A DNA stretch of 21,006 nucleotides from DATIKM01 sp035477595 (GTDB taxonomy: Bacteria; Armatimonadota; Chthonomonadetes; Chthonomonadales; CAJBBX01), in contig DATIKM010000098.1 of NCBI GenBank assembly GCA_035477595.1, positions 1 to 21,006 of the forward strand, read 5' to 3'. This document shows, piece by piece, positions 7,418-14,857 of this stretch. The notes below the pieces were generated by a model, which saw nothing but the letters and a program-made list of their open reading frames with translations, ran no database searches and was not told the DNA's origin. How positions within the stretch are numbered: the stretch's first letter is position 1; the number at the start of each line of letters is the position of its first letter. Both the position numbers and the translations under genes were made by a program.

Positions 7418-8308
7418 ATGTCATTGGAGACGGGCGCGCCTCCCCTGGATGCATCGGTCAAGGCCAAGCTCGCCGATATGAGGTCGGCGTTTCGGGCCAT
7501 GGGGTCCGTGGTGGTCGGCTACTCGGGCGGGGTCGACAGCACCGTCGTCGCACGGGTGGCACACGAGGAGCTCGGGGAGCGCGCGATCGCCGTCATTGGC
7601 GACTCTGAGGCGTTCCCCCTGGGAGAGGTGGAAGCCGCGCTGGAGGCGGCTGCCAGGTTCGGGATCGAGGTCGTGCGGGTGACCACGCACGAGATGCGCA
7701 ACCCGAACTTCCGCATCAATACACCGGACCGATGTTACCACTGCAAGTCCGAGCTATTCTCCGTCCTGGCATCCGTGGCGGCGTCTCGGGGCATCGCGTT
7801 CGTGGCCGATGGATCGAATGCGGACGACGTGTCGGACCACCGGCCGGGAATGCGCGCTGCGGGCGAACTGGGGGTACGCAGCCCTCTGCTCGAGGCTGGC
7901 ATCACGAAGGCCGAGGTGCGCAAGATCGCGCGCCACCTCGGCCTCCCCAACTGGGATCGCCCCTCGTTTGCCTGCCTCTCGTCGCGCTTCCCGTATGGCA
8001 CGGAGATTACGCGGGAGTTGCTGGAGCGCGTTGACGCCTGTGAGCGTACGCTGCGGGAGCTGGGCTTCCGGCAGTTCCGCGTCCGGCACCATGACACGAC
8101 CTGTCGGATTGAGCTGGAGCCGCCCGACCTCGCGCGAGCACTTGAGCTGCGTGGAATTCTAGTCGAGCGGTTCCGTGCGGCCGGGTACCTGTATGTCGCG
8201 CTGGACCTCGAGGGATTCCGCTCCGGCAAGATGAACGATGGCCTGGCGTCGGGTAGCACCGTGCCGACGTCGGCTCTGAGGCGCACCAATGCACACCGGG
8301 AGGGGTGA
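7418..8308 (+). CDS. larE: ATP-dependent sulfur transferase LarE (nickel-pincer nucleotide synthesis)
   Basis: LarE adenylates the carboxylates of pyridinium-dicarboxylate mononucleotide and inserts sulfur to make the dithio pincer that later binds nickel. The 296-residue protein has the PP-loop SGGVDST (36-42), GDSEAFP (61-67) and RNPNFRINTPDRCYHCK (94-110). RPSFACLSSRFPYGTEIT (181-198) contains the conserved sulfur-transfer cysteine C186. C106 and C109 add a CxxC pair. Three-cysteine LarE proteins, as reported for Thermotoga maritima, carry a [4Fe-4S] cluster and act catalytically, whereas the Lactiplantibacillus enzyme sacrifices one cysteine per turnover. This copy fits the cluster type. 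The ATG at 7418 has GGGAG about ten bases upstream. It is followed three bases later by larB. Confidence 0.94.
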   Translation: MSLETGAPPLDASVKAKLADMRSAFRAMGSVVVGYSGGVDSTVVARVAHEELGERAIAVIGDSEAFPLGEVEAALEAAARFGIEVVRVTTHEMRNPNFRINTPDRCYHCKSELFSVLASVAASRGIAFVADGSNADDVSDHRPGMRAAGELGVRSPLLEAGITKAEVRKIARHLGLPNWDRPSFACLSSRFPYGTEITRELLERVDACERTLRELGFRQFRVRHHDTTCRIELEPPDLARALELRGILVERFRAAGYLYVALDLEGFRSGKMNDGLASGSTVPTSALRRTNAHREG

Positions 8309-8311
8309 GCT

Positions 8312-9073
8312 ATGAATGAAGATCGCCTGCGTGGCCTGCTTGATGACATCCGGTCCGGCCGCGTCGACATCGAGGAAGGGCTGTTAGCGCTCCGCGACCT
8401 CCCGTACGAGAACCTCGGGTACGCGAGAGTTGACCACCACCGGGCCTTGCGCACCGGCGTCCCCGAGGTAATCCTGTGCACGGGCAAGACAAGCGAGCAG
8501 GTCGTTGGCATCGCGAGGAGCATCAACGCCCGAGGCACCCGCGCGGTGGCCACGCGCGCGTCTGCCGACGTCGCATCGGCGCTGCGCGACGCGTTTCCGC
8601 AGATGGAGTACCACGCGGTCGCGCGCGTTGCCGTCGTGCCCGCACCCGCGCCGGAAGAGGCGCCTCCCGCGGCCACACGGGGAGTCGTGCTGGTGATCGC
8701 GGCGGGGACGGCCGACCTCCCCGTCGCGGAGGAGGCGGCCGTCATCGCCGGCCTGCTGGGCTCACCCGTTGAGCGGCTCTACGATGTGGGGGTGGCGGGC
8801 CTGCACCGTCTGCTCGACCATCGCGAGGCCCTCTGGTCCGCCTCTGTCCTCGTGGTAGTGGCGGGGATGGAGGGCGCCCTGCCCTCCGTCGTCGGTGGGC
8901 TGGTGTCGCGGCCCGTCATCGGCGTGCCTACGAGCGTGGGGTACGGAGCGCAGTTCTCGGGGCTGGCGCCTCTGCTGACGATGCTGAACTCCTGTGCCTC
9001 AGGCATTGCCGTTGTGAACATCGACAACGGTTTCGGCGCCGGTTACCTGGCCCACCTGATTAACTCCGTCTGA
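8312..9073 (+). CDS. larB: Nickel-pincer nucleotide biosynthesis protein LarB (pyridinium-3,5-biscarboxylate mononucleotide synthase)
   Basis: LarB carboxylates and hydrolyses nicotinic acid adenine dinucleotide to pyridinium-3,5-biscarboxylic acid mononucleotide, the first step of nickel-pincer synthesis. The 253 residues match the family. The N-terminal LarB-specific segment contains YENLGYARVDHHRALRTGVP (residues 31-50) and EVILCTGKTSEQV. The C-terminal PurE/AIR-carboxylase-like domain contains VIAAGTADLPVAEEA, VAGMEGALPSVVGGL, PVIGVPTSVGYG and LLTMLNSCASGIAVVNIDNG. Its ribosome binding site (GGGAGGGG) lies inside the end of larE, three bases separate the genes, and translation is probably coupled. 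LarC, the nickel insertase, is not encoded next to it, and no LarA racemase is in the window. Confidence 0.96.
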   Translation: MNEDRLRGLLDDIRSGRVDIEEGLLALRDLPYENLGYARVDHHRALRTGVPEVILCTGKTSEQVVGIARSINARGTRAVATRASADVASALRDAFPQMEYHAVARVAVVPAPAPEEAPPAATRGVVLVIAAGTADLPVAEEAAVIAGLLGSPVERLYDVGVAGLHRLLDHREALWSASVLVVVAGMEGALPSVVGGLVSRPVIGVPTSVGYGAQFSGLAPLLTMLNSCASGIAVVNIDNGFGAGYLAHLINSV

Positions 9074-9119
9074 CGCCGGCCCGCCGGGCCGCGCAGCTTC
9101 GGGCTGGAAGAGGAGACGC

Positions 9120-10109
9120 GTGGCATCGATCAGCCATTGGGTGATCGTAGGATACGGCATGGGCGCCCACCATGCCCGACTAATGAAGGGAGTCGAGGGT
9201 ACCGCGCTGCACGGCGTCTGCGACATCGACGAGGCGAAGCGTCGCCGCGCGTGCGAGGAGCATCCCGGCATTCGAATCTATCGCTCCCTCGCGGAGGTGT
9301 TGGCCGACCGCTCCGTGGATGGTGTGGTGATCGTGACTCCGCACAACCAGCACGCTCCGATGGCGATCGAGGCGATGCGGGCGGGCAAGCACACCATCAC
9401 GGACAAGGCAATGTGCCTGACCGTGGCGGAGGCCGAGTCGATGATCGCCGAGCGCGACCGCGCCGGCGTCCTCCTCAGCGTGTTCCACAACCGTCGCTGG
9501 GACGGCGACTTCCTGACGGTGAGGCAGATCCTCGAGGATGGCGTCATCGGACGCCCCTACCACATCCAGTCCTGCGTGACCAGCGCGGGCTCGCCGGGCG
9601 GCTGGCGCACGCAGCGCGAGGCGATGGGCGGCTGGCTCTATGACTGGGGCGCCCACACGATCGACCAGATCCTGCTCCTGGCCGATTCGGCGCCCCGCAC
9701 CGTCCACGCCTACTGGCACTATCGGCGAGGCAAACCGACCTCGGTCGAGGACTTCGTGAGCTGCACGGTCTGCTTCGAGAGCGGCCTCACAGCGCACACC
9801 GTGGTCGGCTACCTGAATCACCTGCCGATGCCGCGATGGTATGTGATGGGCGACACGGGCGGGCTGATCGCCGATGACTTCGAGCGTCCGGTTCGCCTGC
9901 GCGCCCGTATCGGCAACTCGCAGGCCGACATCAGCGTACCATTGCAGCGCTCAGACTGGCGCGCCTTCTACGCTAACGTTGCTGCCACGCTCCACGGCGC
10001 GGAGCAGCTCGCTGTCAGGCCGGAGCAGCTCGTCCCGCAGATCGCCATCGCCGAGGCGGCCTACCGTTCCATTGCCACCGAACAGGTCGTGCGCCTGGCC
10101 AACGCGTAG
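9120..10109 (+). CDS. Gfo/Idh/MocA-family NAD(P)-dependent oxidoreductase
   Basis: The protein is a 329-residue cytoplasmic two-domain oxidoreductase that interconverts a hydroxyl and a keto group on a sugar, inositol or related polyol. The Rossmann start VIVGYGMGAHHARL (8-21) has the G-x-G-x-x-G fold signature, with D35 after strand two. The family lysine motif, usually EKP, reads TDKAMCL (94-100), so K96 is kept while E and P are replaced. YDWGAHTIDQ (174-183) supplies the D-x-G-x-H catalytic pair D175/H179. The C-terminal part is the mixed beta-sheet substrate domain. The start is GTG at 9120 with AGGAG five bases upstream. It lies 46 bases after larB and 80 before the GH4 gene on one strand. 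The exact substrate is not readable. Confidence 0.92.
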   Translation: MASISHWVIVGYGMGAHHARLMKGVEGTALHGVCDIDEAKRRRACEEHPGIRIYRSLAEVLADRSVDGVVIVTPHNQHAPMAIEAMRAGKHTITDKAMCLTVAEAESMIAERDRAGVLLSVFHNRRWDGDFLTVRQILEDGVIGRPYHIQSCVTSAGSPGGWRTQREAMGGWLYDWGAHTIDQILLLADSAPRTVHAYWHYRRGKPTSVEDFVSCTVCFESGLTAHTVVGYLNHLPMPRWYVMGDTGGLIADDFERPVRLRARIGNSQADISVPLQRSDWRAFYANVAATLHGAEQLAVRPEQLVPQIAIAEAAYRSIATEQVVRLANA

Positions 10110-10189
10110 CGGGCGTCTGCGCGTCGATCCTATACGACCGCATCGCAACTCAGCGGGGCAGCCTGCCCGCGAACAGGAGACGATCTGCC

Positions 10190-11518
10190 ATGCCGAAGAT
10201 CGCGTTCGTTGGTGCTGGGAGCCTGGGCTTCACCCGAGGCCTCGTGCGGGACATCCTCACCTTTCCTGCCTTGGCGGACTCGACGATCAGCCTCATGGAC
10301 ATCGACGAGGAGCGCCTCTCGTTCGCTGAAACCGCAGTGAAGCGGATCGTGGCCGCGGGAGGCTATCCCGCCCGCGTGGAGGCGACGCTTGACCGCCGGC
10401 GCGCCCTCGACGGCGCTGACGCCGTTCTCTGCACTATCTTGGCGGCGCCCGTTCAGGTCTGGCGGCACGACATAGAGATCCCCAAGCGTTTCGGCGTCGA
10501 CACGAACGTGGGAGACACCCGTGGGCCGTCCGGTGTGTTCCGTGCTCTGCGCACGATCCCCGTGATGCTCTCCATCTGCCGCGACATGGAGCAGGTCTGT
10601 CCGCGCGCTGTCCTGCTGAACTACACGAACCCGATGGCCATGCTCTGCCGCGCCATTCTGCGCGAAACGAGCGTGCTGGCGTCCGGTCTCTGTCATAGCG
10701 TCCAGGGCACTGCAGCGATGCTGGCCCGGTGGATCGGCGCACCGATGGACGAGATCACCTTTGTATGCGCGGGGATCAACCACCTGGCGTTCTTCACCGA
10801 GTACAAGTGGAAAGGCGAGGACGCCTACCCGCACCTCCGCGAGGCGGTCCGCCGACCGGAGGTCTACAACGAGGAGATCGTGCGGAACGAGATGTTCCTG
10901 CACCTCGACTACTACGTGACCGAGTCGAGCGGCCATAACTCGGAATACAGCGCGTGGTTTCGCAAGCGGCCTGACCTGATCGAGCGCTACTGCACGCATG
11001 GTACTGGATGGAACCCGGGGAGGTATGCCTATATCCTCGACGGATACCTGCAGCGAGAGGACACCTGGAGAGACGAGGCGCGACAGTGGCTCTCGGACGA
11101 GACAACCATCGACCTCAGGCGCGGCCATGAGTACGCTGCGTCCATCATCAACGCGGTAGCGGGCGACGGTGACCTCTTCGAGTTCAACGGCAACGTGCTG
11201 AACAAGGGGCTGATCGACAACTTGCCGCCCGACTGCTGCGTTGAGGTGCCGGTCGTCGCCAGCCGCCGCGGGCTCGATGCCATTCACGTGGGTCCGCTGC
11301 CTGCCTCCGTGACACCCCTGGTGAGCACGAGCGCCCTCATCGAAGAGCTTGCGGTAGAGGCTGCCATCACGGGCAACCCGCGCCTCGCCTTCCAGTCCGT
11401 GGCGTACGACCCGCTCACATCGGCGGTGCTTTCGCTGGCTGAGATCAAGGAGATGGTGGCTGCCATGCTGGCAGTCAATGAACCGTATCTGCCCCAGTTC
11501 AGGTCCATCGCCATCTAG
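10190..11518 (+). CDS. Glycoside hydrolase family 4, probable alpha-galactosidase-type
   Basis: GH4 enzymes cleave glycosides by an unusual redox-elimination route that needs NAD+ and a divalent metal, usually Mn2+. The 442-residue protein starts KIAFVGAGSLGFTRGLVRDI (3-22), the NAD-binding fold. NVGDTRGPSG (106-115) and LLNYTNPMAML (142-152) are family blocks. The metal-binding signature is GLCHSVQGT (166-174) with C168, plus GINHLAFF (195-202) with H198. The CHSV tetrad is the variant I associate with MelA-like alpha-galactosidases rather than phospho-glucosidases (CDMP or CNIP types). No signal peptide is seen, so it acts in the cytoplasm on an imported sugar. AGGAG lies ten bases before the ATG. 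It is the last gene of the larE-larB-oxidoreductase run. Confidence 0.93.
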   Translation: MPKIAFVGAGSLGFTRGLVRDILTFPALADSTISLMDIDEERLSFAETAVKRIVAAGGYPARVEATLDRRRALDGADAVLCTILAAPVQVWRHDIEIPKRFGVDTNVGDTRGPSGVFRALRTIPVMLSICRDMEQVCPRAVLLNYTNPMAMLCRAILRETSVLASGLCHSVQGTAAMLARWIGAPMDEITFVCAGINHLAFFTEYKWKGEDAYPHLREAVRRPEVYNEEIVRNEMFLHLDYYVTESSGHNSEYSAWFRKRPDLIERYCTHGTGWNPGRYAYILDGYLQREDTWRDEARQWLSDETTIDLRRGHEYAASIINAVAGDGDLFEFNGNVLNKGLIDNLPPDCCVEVPVVASRRGLDAIHVGPLPASVTPLVSTSALIEELAVEAAITGNPRLAFQSVAYDPLTSAVLSLAEIKEMVAAMLAVNEPYLPQFRSIAI

Positions 11519-11555
11519 TGTGTTAGGCGGCCACGCAGCCCTGGCTGGCACTCGG

Positions 11556-11570
11556 GCCCGGAAGCCGGGC
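11556..11570 (+). terminator. Short GC hairpin after the GH4 gene
   Basis: GCCCGG (11556-11561) and CCGGGC (11565-11570) pair perfectly around AAG, 37 bases after the GH4 stop. There is no T-tract, so it is a candidate rather than a clear intrinsic terminator. Confidence 0.35.
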
Positions 11571-11617
11571 TCGAGCCGGGGCAGCGACGTGCCTGGGACG
11601 GCCATAGGGTGCATCGC

Positions 11618-11671
11618 GCCAGTCCCGCGCGGCGCGCGCCTGGCCAGGCTCCTCCCCGCGCGGGAACTGGC
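11618..11671. repeat. Large imperfect inverted repeat (stem about 15 bp, one bulge)
   Basis: GCCAGTCCCGCGCGG at 11618-11632 pairs with 11656-11671, with a single unpaired A. The 23-base loop contains the palindrome CCTGGCCAGG. It could terminate the upstream operon or act as an operator or leader structure for the downstream polysaccharide genes. Confidence 0.5.
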
Positions 11672-11815
11672 AGGGGCTGTGTAGCGGCTAACAGTGTAGA
11701 ATTCCGCAGTTCACCGGCGCCCGGAGGGAGTCGCTGGCGCGGTCCCACCTCATGGTGATCGAGCAGACGCGCACGGTCCAGGTCCCCGCCGGAGGCGTGC
11801 ACAGGCGCAGCAGGC

Positions 11816-11834
11816 CTGCCGGCATTACCGGCAG
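11816..11834. repeat. 7-bp inverted repeat, 5-base loop
   Basis: CTGCCGG (11816-11822) and CCGGCAG (11828-11834) are exact complements around CATTA, about 170 bases before the Wzz-like start. It has the size of a dyad operator or a small RNA hairpin; function unknown. Confidence 0.4.
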
Positions 11835-11923
11835 CTCCTCGATGGCCCTGGCGGCCGCCGGTCAGCGACCGTCGGTGGGGCTGGCAACACGCCGCAGGCA
11901 GAAGGCCGCCCGGCGACCCGAGA

Positions 11924-11953
11924 GCCGCATCTGCGCGGACGCGCAGATGCGGC
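11924..11953 (+). promoter_or_regulatory. 13-bp perfect hairpin in the leader of the second Wzz-like gene
   Basis: GCCGCATCTGCGC (11924-11936) and GCGCAGATGCGGC (11941-11953) are perfect complements around the tetraloop GGAC. The stem ends 47 bases before the ATG at 12001 and 32 bases before its AGGAG. The position suggests a 5'-leader element such as a stabilising stem, a protein-binding site or an attenuator. There is no T-run, so simple termination is unlikely. Confidence 0.5.
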
Positions 11954-12000
11954 GTCGATGGCGGGAGCGGTTCCGCGAGGACCCATAGGAGCGACACGGC

Positions 12001-13518
12001 ATGTCCGTCTATGGCGGATCCCGGCTGCACAGGTACGTCGAGCTCATCTTCCGCTCCAAACGCCTCTTGATCCTATGCGTGGTGATCGGCACCGTCGTGG
12101 CCGGCGCAGTCATGGGGCTACGGCGCGACCTCTACCATACCTCGATGGTCATTGCGCTCTTTGGGGACCCCACGGTCGCGGAGGCATCCGGCGAGTCGCG
12201 CGACATGAGGCAAGGCATCATGTCCGAGACCCAGCGCAAGGTGCACCGACTCGATCTCTGGGTGCGCAAGGACCCGGAGTTTCTAAGGGAGTCGCTCCGC
12301 AATGAGGGACTCGACACGCGCCACGGCGCCCAGTTCGACACCTTCGTTCGCGAGGTACGCTCCGCCGTGCGGATCGCGCGGGAGCTGGTGGGCGGCCAGT
12401 ACCTCGAGGTCTCCATGGTGTGGCGTGATCCTGTCGAGGCAGAGAGGATCCTTGGCTCCCTCTACAGCAGGTTCGCGGACCGCACGGTCAGCGAGGAGAC
12501 CGCTGTTGTGACCACCCGCAGGCTCATGCTCGAGCGCCAGTTCAGGCAGTATGATGCCAGGGCAGACGAGCTTGCCCAGCGAAAGACCAGCACCTACGCA
12601 CAGGACTGGTACCGTCAGCCCAGCCTGCTGCCCGTCTACATGAGCCGCTGGGACCAGTCGCAGCGCCAGTTGCTTGATACCGAGATGATGCTCAACGAGG
12701 CGCGCGTGCGCATGAGCCAGGTGGACCGGATGCTGGCTGCCGAGCAGCAGTACGTCACGGACACGATCGTGGAGGTCACGGGTAACGACGACCCTACGGT
12801 CGCGCTCACGACGCGCCGCCAGGAGCTGGAGTCCCAGCTCGCGCAGCTCCAGACCCGCTACAACGTGCAGCACCCGCTCGTGCGCGACACCATACGGCAG
12901 ATGGCGGCCCTCGATCAGCAGATAGAGGAGGCGAAGCGTAGTCCAGTCGTGCGCCGCACCTCCGAGACGCAGCGCAGCCGGCGCATCAACCCGCAGTACC
13001 AAGAGCTGCAGCGGCAGCGCGCCACGCTCGCCTTGAGTGTGGGTGGCCTGACGCAGCGCCTGGCCTCTTTGCGGCGAGACGCTGAAGTCGCCCAGGATCG
13101 CGTCCGGGAGATTCCCGGCTCGAGGGCCGTGTTCGAGAGAGCATCGCGCGACTACGAGATGATGGACAAGGTGCGCAACGAGCTTCGGGCGCAGCTCGTG
13201 GCTGCAGAGATCGACGAGGAGCGCGAGAAGACCACCCAGGCTGCACTGGTGAAGCTGATGTTGCCGCCCAGGTCGGAGCGCGCGGACTCTGGTGCCAGGG
13301 CGATGCTGCTCTGGACAGCCGGGCCGCTCATCGGGCTGCTGATCGCCCTCGCGTTCTCGCTCCTCGCGATGGCATTTGACCGCACGTTGCGCACACCAGC
13401 GGAGGTCGAGACCTTCCTCGGCAAGCCCGTGCTCGCCGTCATCCCCAAGGTGGCGCCCGGCGCGGCCGACGCGGCCAGACAGCTCCCGGGCATGTCGAGA
13501 CCCGGCATCGCGCCATGA
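12001..13518 (+). CDS. Wzz/GumC-like polysaccharide chain-length determinant (second copy)
   Basis: This 505-residue inner-membrane co-polymerase is expected to control chain length or export of an exopolysaccharide. It has membrane segment one at 21-39, a large periplasmic region with coiled-coil stretches, and the family blocks HPLV near 291-294 and RRINPQYQEL near 327-336. Membrane segment two lies at about 433-458, followed by the exit motif RTPAEVETFLGKPVLAVIP. This last block normally precedes or contacts the tyrosine-kinase partner. Unlike many GumC/ExoP proteins it ends about 30 residues later without a fused kinase domain, and the kinase-like protein is encoded next to it. AGGAG lies ten bases before the ATG. 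It differs greatly from the Wzz-like gene at the left edge, so the two are not recent duplicates. Confidence 0.92.
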   Translation: MSVYGGSRLHRYVELIFRSKRLLILCVVIGTVVAGAVMGLRRDLYHTSMVIALFGDPTVAEASGESRDMRQGIMSETQRKVHRLDLWVRKDPEFLRESLRNEGLDTRHGAQFDTFVREVRSAVRIARELVGGQYLEVSMVWRDPVEAERILGSLYSRFADRTVSEETAVVTTRRLMLERQFRQYDARADELAQRKTSTYAQDWYRQPSLLPVYMSRWDQSQRQLLDTEMMLNEARVRMSQVDRMLAAEQQYVTDTIVEVTGNDDPTVALTTRRQELESQLAQLQTRYNVQHPLVRDTIRQMAALDQQIEEAKRSPVVRRTSETQRSRRINPQYQELQRQRATLALSVGGLTQRLASLRRDAEVAQDRVREIPGSRAVFERASRDYEMMDKVRNELRAQLVAAEIDEEREKTTQAALVKLMLPPRSERADSGARAMLLWTAGPLIGLLIALAFSLLAMAFDRTLRTPAEVETFLGKPVLAVIPKVAPGAADAARQLPGMSRPGIAP

Positions 13519-13566
13519 TGTCATGCGCCGGCGTCGTCGCCGCTGCGCGGAAGCACAGGGGACAAC

Positions 13567-14304
13567 ATGCCTGAGACCGACCCACAGAACACCACTGCGC
13601 AGGGCGACCTGGTTCGGATAGGCGGCCAGCAAGTGTGGCCTGCATGCCACGTCACTGTTGGGAGCGCCAACGGGACCGCCATTGTCACCGAGGAATACGC
13701 GCGGCTCCACGCCGACATCGAGCGCGCCGCCAGCCCTGCCCACTGCTTCGTGGTGGGCGTTACGTCGGCCGTGTATGGCGAAGGCAAGACGACGGTCGCC
13801 ATGAACCTAGCCGGCACGATCGCCCAGAACTCGCAGGCGCGTGTCACGCTCGTCGACTGCAACCTGCGGAACTGGGGCGTTCAGGAGCGCTTGAACATCG
13901 CCGACACGGCGGGTCTGGTGGACATCCTCGAGGGCGCCGAGGACGACCTGACGAACGTTCTACATCGGACCGACCTCGACAACCTCGCCATACTGCCCTC
14001 CGGCAGACAGGCCGGCAACCCCTCGCGTCTCGTTCGCTCGCCGCGGCTCGGCGAGTTGATGAGTGCGCTGCGGATGTCGAACGACTTTGTGGTCGTGGAC
14101 CTTCCGCCGGTACTCCCTGTGGCGGACACCAGAACGCTCACGCGCTTTGTGGACGGCGTCGTCCTGGTGGTGCGCGCAGGCATCACGCCACGTGACGTCG
14201 CGGCGCGCGCCATGGGTGCCGTGGGAACCGACAAGGTGCTGGGCGTGGTCCTCAACGGCGTGGAGTCGGCCATGCCGCAATGGCTTCAGCGATACTTCTC
14301 GTAG
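13567..14304 (+). CDS. CpsD/CapB-type BY-kinase homologue, atypical
   Basis: The 245-residue cytoplasmic P-loop ATPase belongs to the bacterial tyrosine-kinase (BY-kinase) family that partners Wzz-like co-polymerases. EEYARLHADI (42-51) corresponds to the oligomerisation EAYRxLRTNI helix. Walker A is GVTSAVYGEGKTTVAMNLA (64-82). Walker A' is VTLVDCNLR (93-101), where D97 is present but the second Asp of the usual D-x-D is Asn (N99). Walker B is FVVVDLPPVLPVAD (174-187) with D178. Canonical kinases end in a cluster of tyrosines that is autophosphorylated; here the tail is QWLQRYFS with one tyrosine, Y243. AGGGGACAAC precedes the ATG at 13567. The adjacent Wzz-like gene ends 48 bases upstream, making a split co-polymerase/kinase pair. 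Reduced or altered kinase activity is an inference. Confidence 0.88.
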   Translation: MPETDPQNTTAQGDLVRIGGQQVWPACHVTVGSANGTAIVTEEYARLHADIERAASPAHCFVVGVTSAVYGEGKTTVAMNLAGTIAQNSQARVTLVDCNLRNWGVQERLNIADTAGLVDILEGAEDDLTNVLHRTDLDNLAILPSGRQAGNPSRLVRSPRLGELMSALRMSNDFVVVDLPPVLPVADTRTLTRFVDGVVLVVRAGITPRDVAARAMGAVGTDKVLGVVLNGVESAMPQWLQRYFS

Positions 14305-14544
14305 GCTCGACAGTCGGAGCCGCGGTCCCCTGGGTTGCGATGTACGCATGCGGCCGCGCAGATGAACAACGACCTCGCCTCCAGGATGCTGGGACATCCC
14401 AGAGCGTATTCAGTCGCGCGTTGGCCGGAAGCGCCCCAAGCCGCCCGCGCCGGCGCACCGTTGGGCCGCCGGGCATGCGAGTTGCCAGCGCGGCAAGGTA
14501 TCATGGTGCGGCAAGAGAGATGCAGACGGAGGGTGTCCAGGCGG

Positions 14545-14811
14545 ATGCGATACCTGAACGGCTTCGTGGTGCTGGGAGTCGTCCTGTTCCTGATCAGCAT
14601 GGCCGGTATGGTGTACGGCAACACGCTGCTGACGGAGCCAGGCCTTCCGGTTAACCATTTGGCGCGCTGGGAGTACCTGGCCGCGTCCGTCCTCATGCTG
14701 GTGAACGGTGTGGTATCGATTCGGATGATGCAGCGCCACACCGGTCGGAGAGAGGGATCGGCGGCCGGCGAAGGAGCCGACACAGGCGCGAAGCGAACGC
14801 CGGCTCCCTGA
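14545..14811 (+). CDS. Small two-helix membrane protein, function unknown
   Basis: The protein is 88 residues from the ATG at 14545. It starts MRYLNGFVVLGVVLFLISMA, giving a first membrane helix at about 6-25. A short loop (NTLLTEPGLPVNHLARWEY) precedes a second helix (LAASVLMLVNGVVSIRM). The tail is hydrophilic and Gly/Ala-rich. GGAGGG lies 12 bases before this ATG. An in-frame ATG at 14503 with AAGG nearby would add 14 basic residues (MVRQERCRRRVSRR), and the frame is open further but loses protein-like composition. Both termini are predicted cytoplasmic. It follows the kinase homologue by 240 bases on the same strand and might join the polysaccharide unit, but no family was recognised. Confidence 0.65.
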   Translation: MRYLNGFVVLGVVLFLISMAGMVYGNTLLTEPGLPVNHLARWEYLAASVLMLVNGVVSIRMMQRHTGRREGSAAGEGADTGAKRTPAP

Positions 14812-14857
14812 CGCGTTCGGCGCGCAGGCGGGTCGAGCACGGAGGCATGGGCCAGGC

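Larger units (their letters stand above)
11519..12000. other. 482-bp non-coding, hairpin-rich intergenic region
   Basis: No convincing gene is present between the GH4 gene and the second Wzz-like gene. The only long frame is antisense (11515-12030), very Ala/Pro/Arg-rich and runs into the Wzz-like coding sequence. Four separate inverted repeats are listed individually. A loose -10-like TAGAAT occurs at 11697-11702 without a good -35 partner. The region probably holds the terminator of the upstream operon and the leader of the polysaccharide genes. Confidence 0.6.

Noticed and set aside
7243..7500. 86-codon N-terminal extension of the methyltransferase
   Set aside because: It overlaps the larE start and promoter on the other strand, and a good ribosome binding site precedes the internal ATG at 7242.
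11545..11562. TGGCAC-containing sigma-54-like site upstream of the second Wzz-like gene
   Set aside because: The GC doublet at the -12 position is missing at the required ten-base distance.
10130..11614. 494-residue minus-strand open frame
   Set aside because: Antisense to the GH4 gene, which has full family motifs; no recognisable domain in the antisense product.
11515..12030. 171-residue minus-strand ORF in the hairpin-rich gap
   Set aside because: Ala/Pro/Arg-rich, no ribosome binding site or motif, and it overlaps the start of the Wzz-like gene.
12283..13743. 486-residue minus-strand open frame
   Set aside because: Antisense to the Wzz-like and kinase-like genes, with shadow composition and no motif.
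14335..14502. N-terminal 56 codons of the small membrane-protein frame
   Set aside because: Composition is not protein-like; better-placed ATGs at 14503 and 14545 precede the membrane helices.
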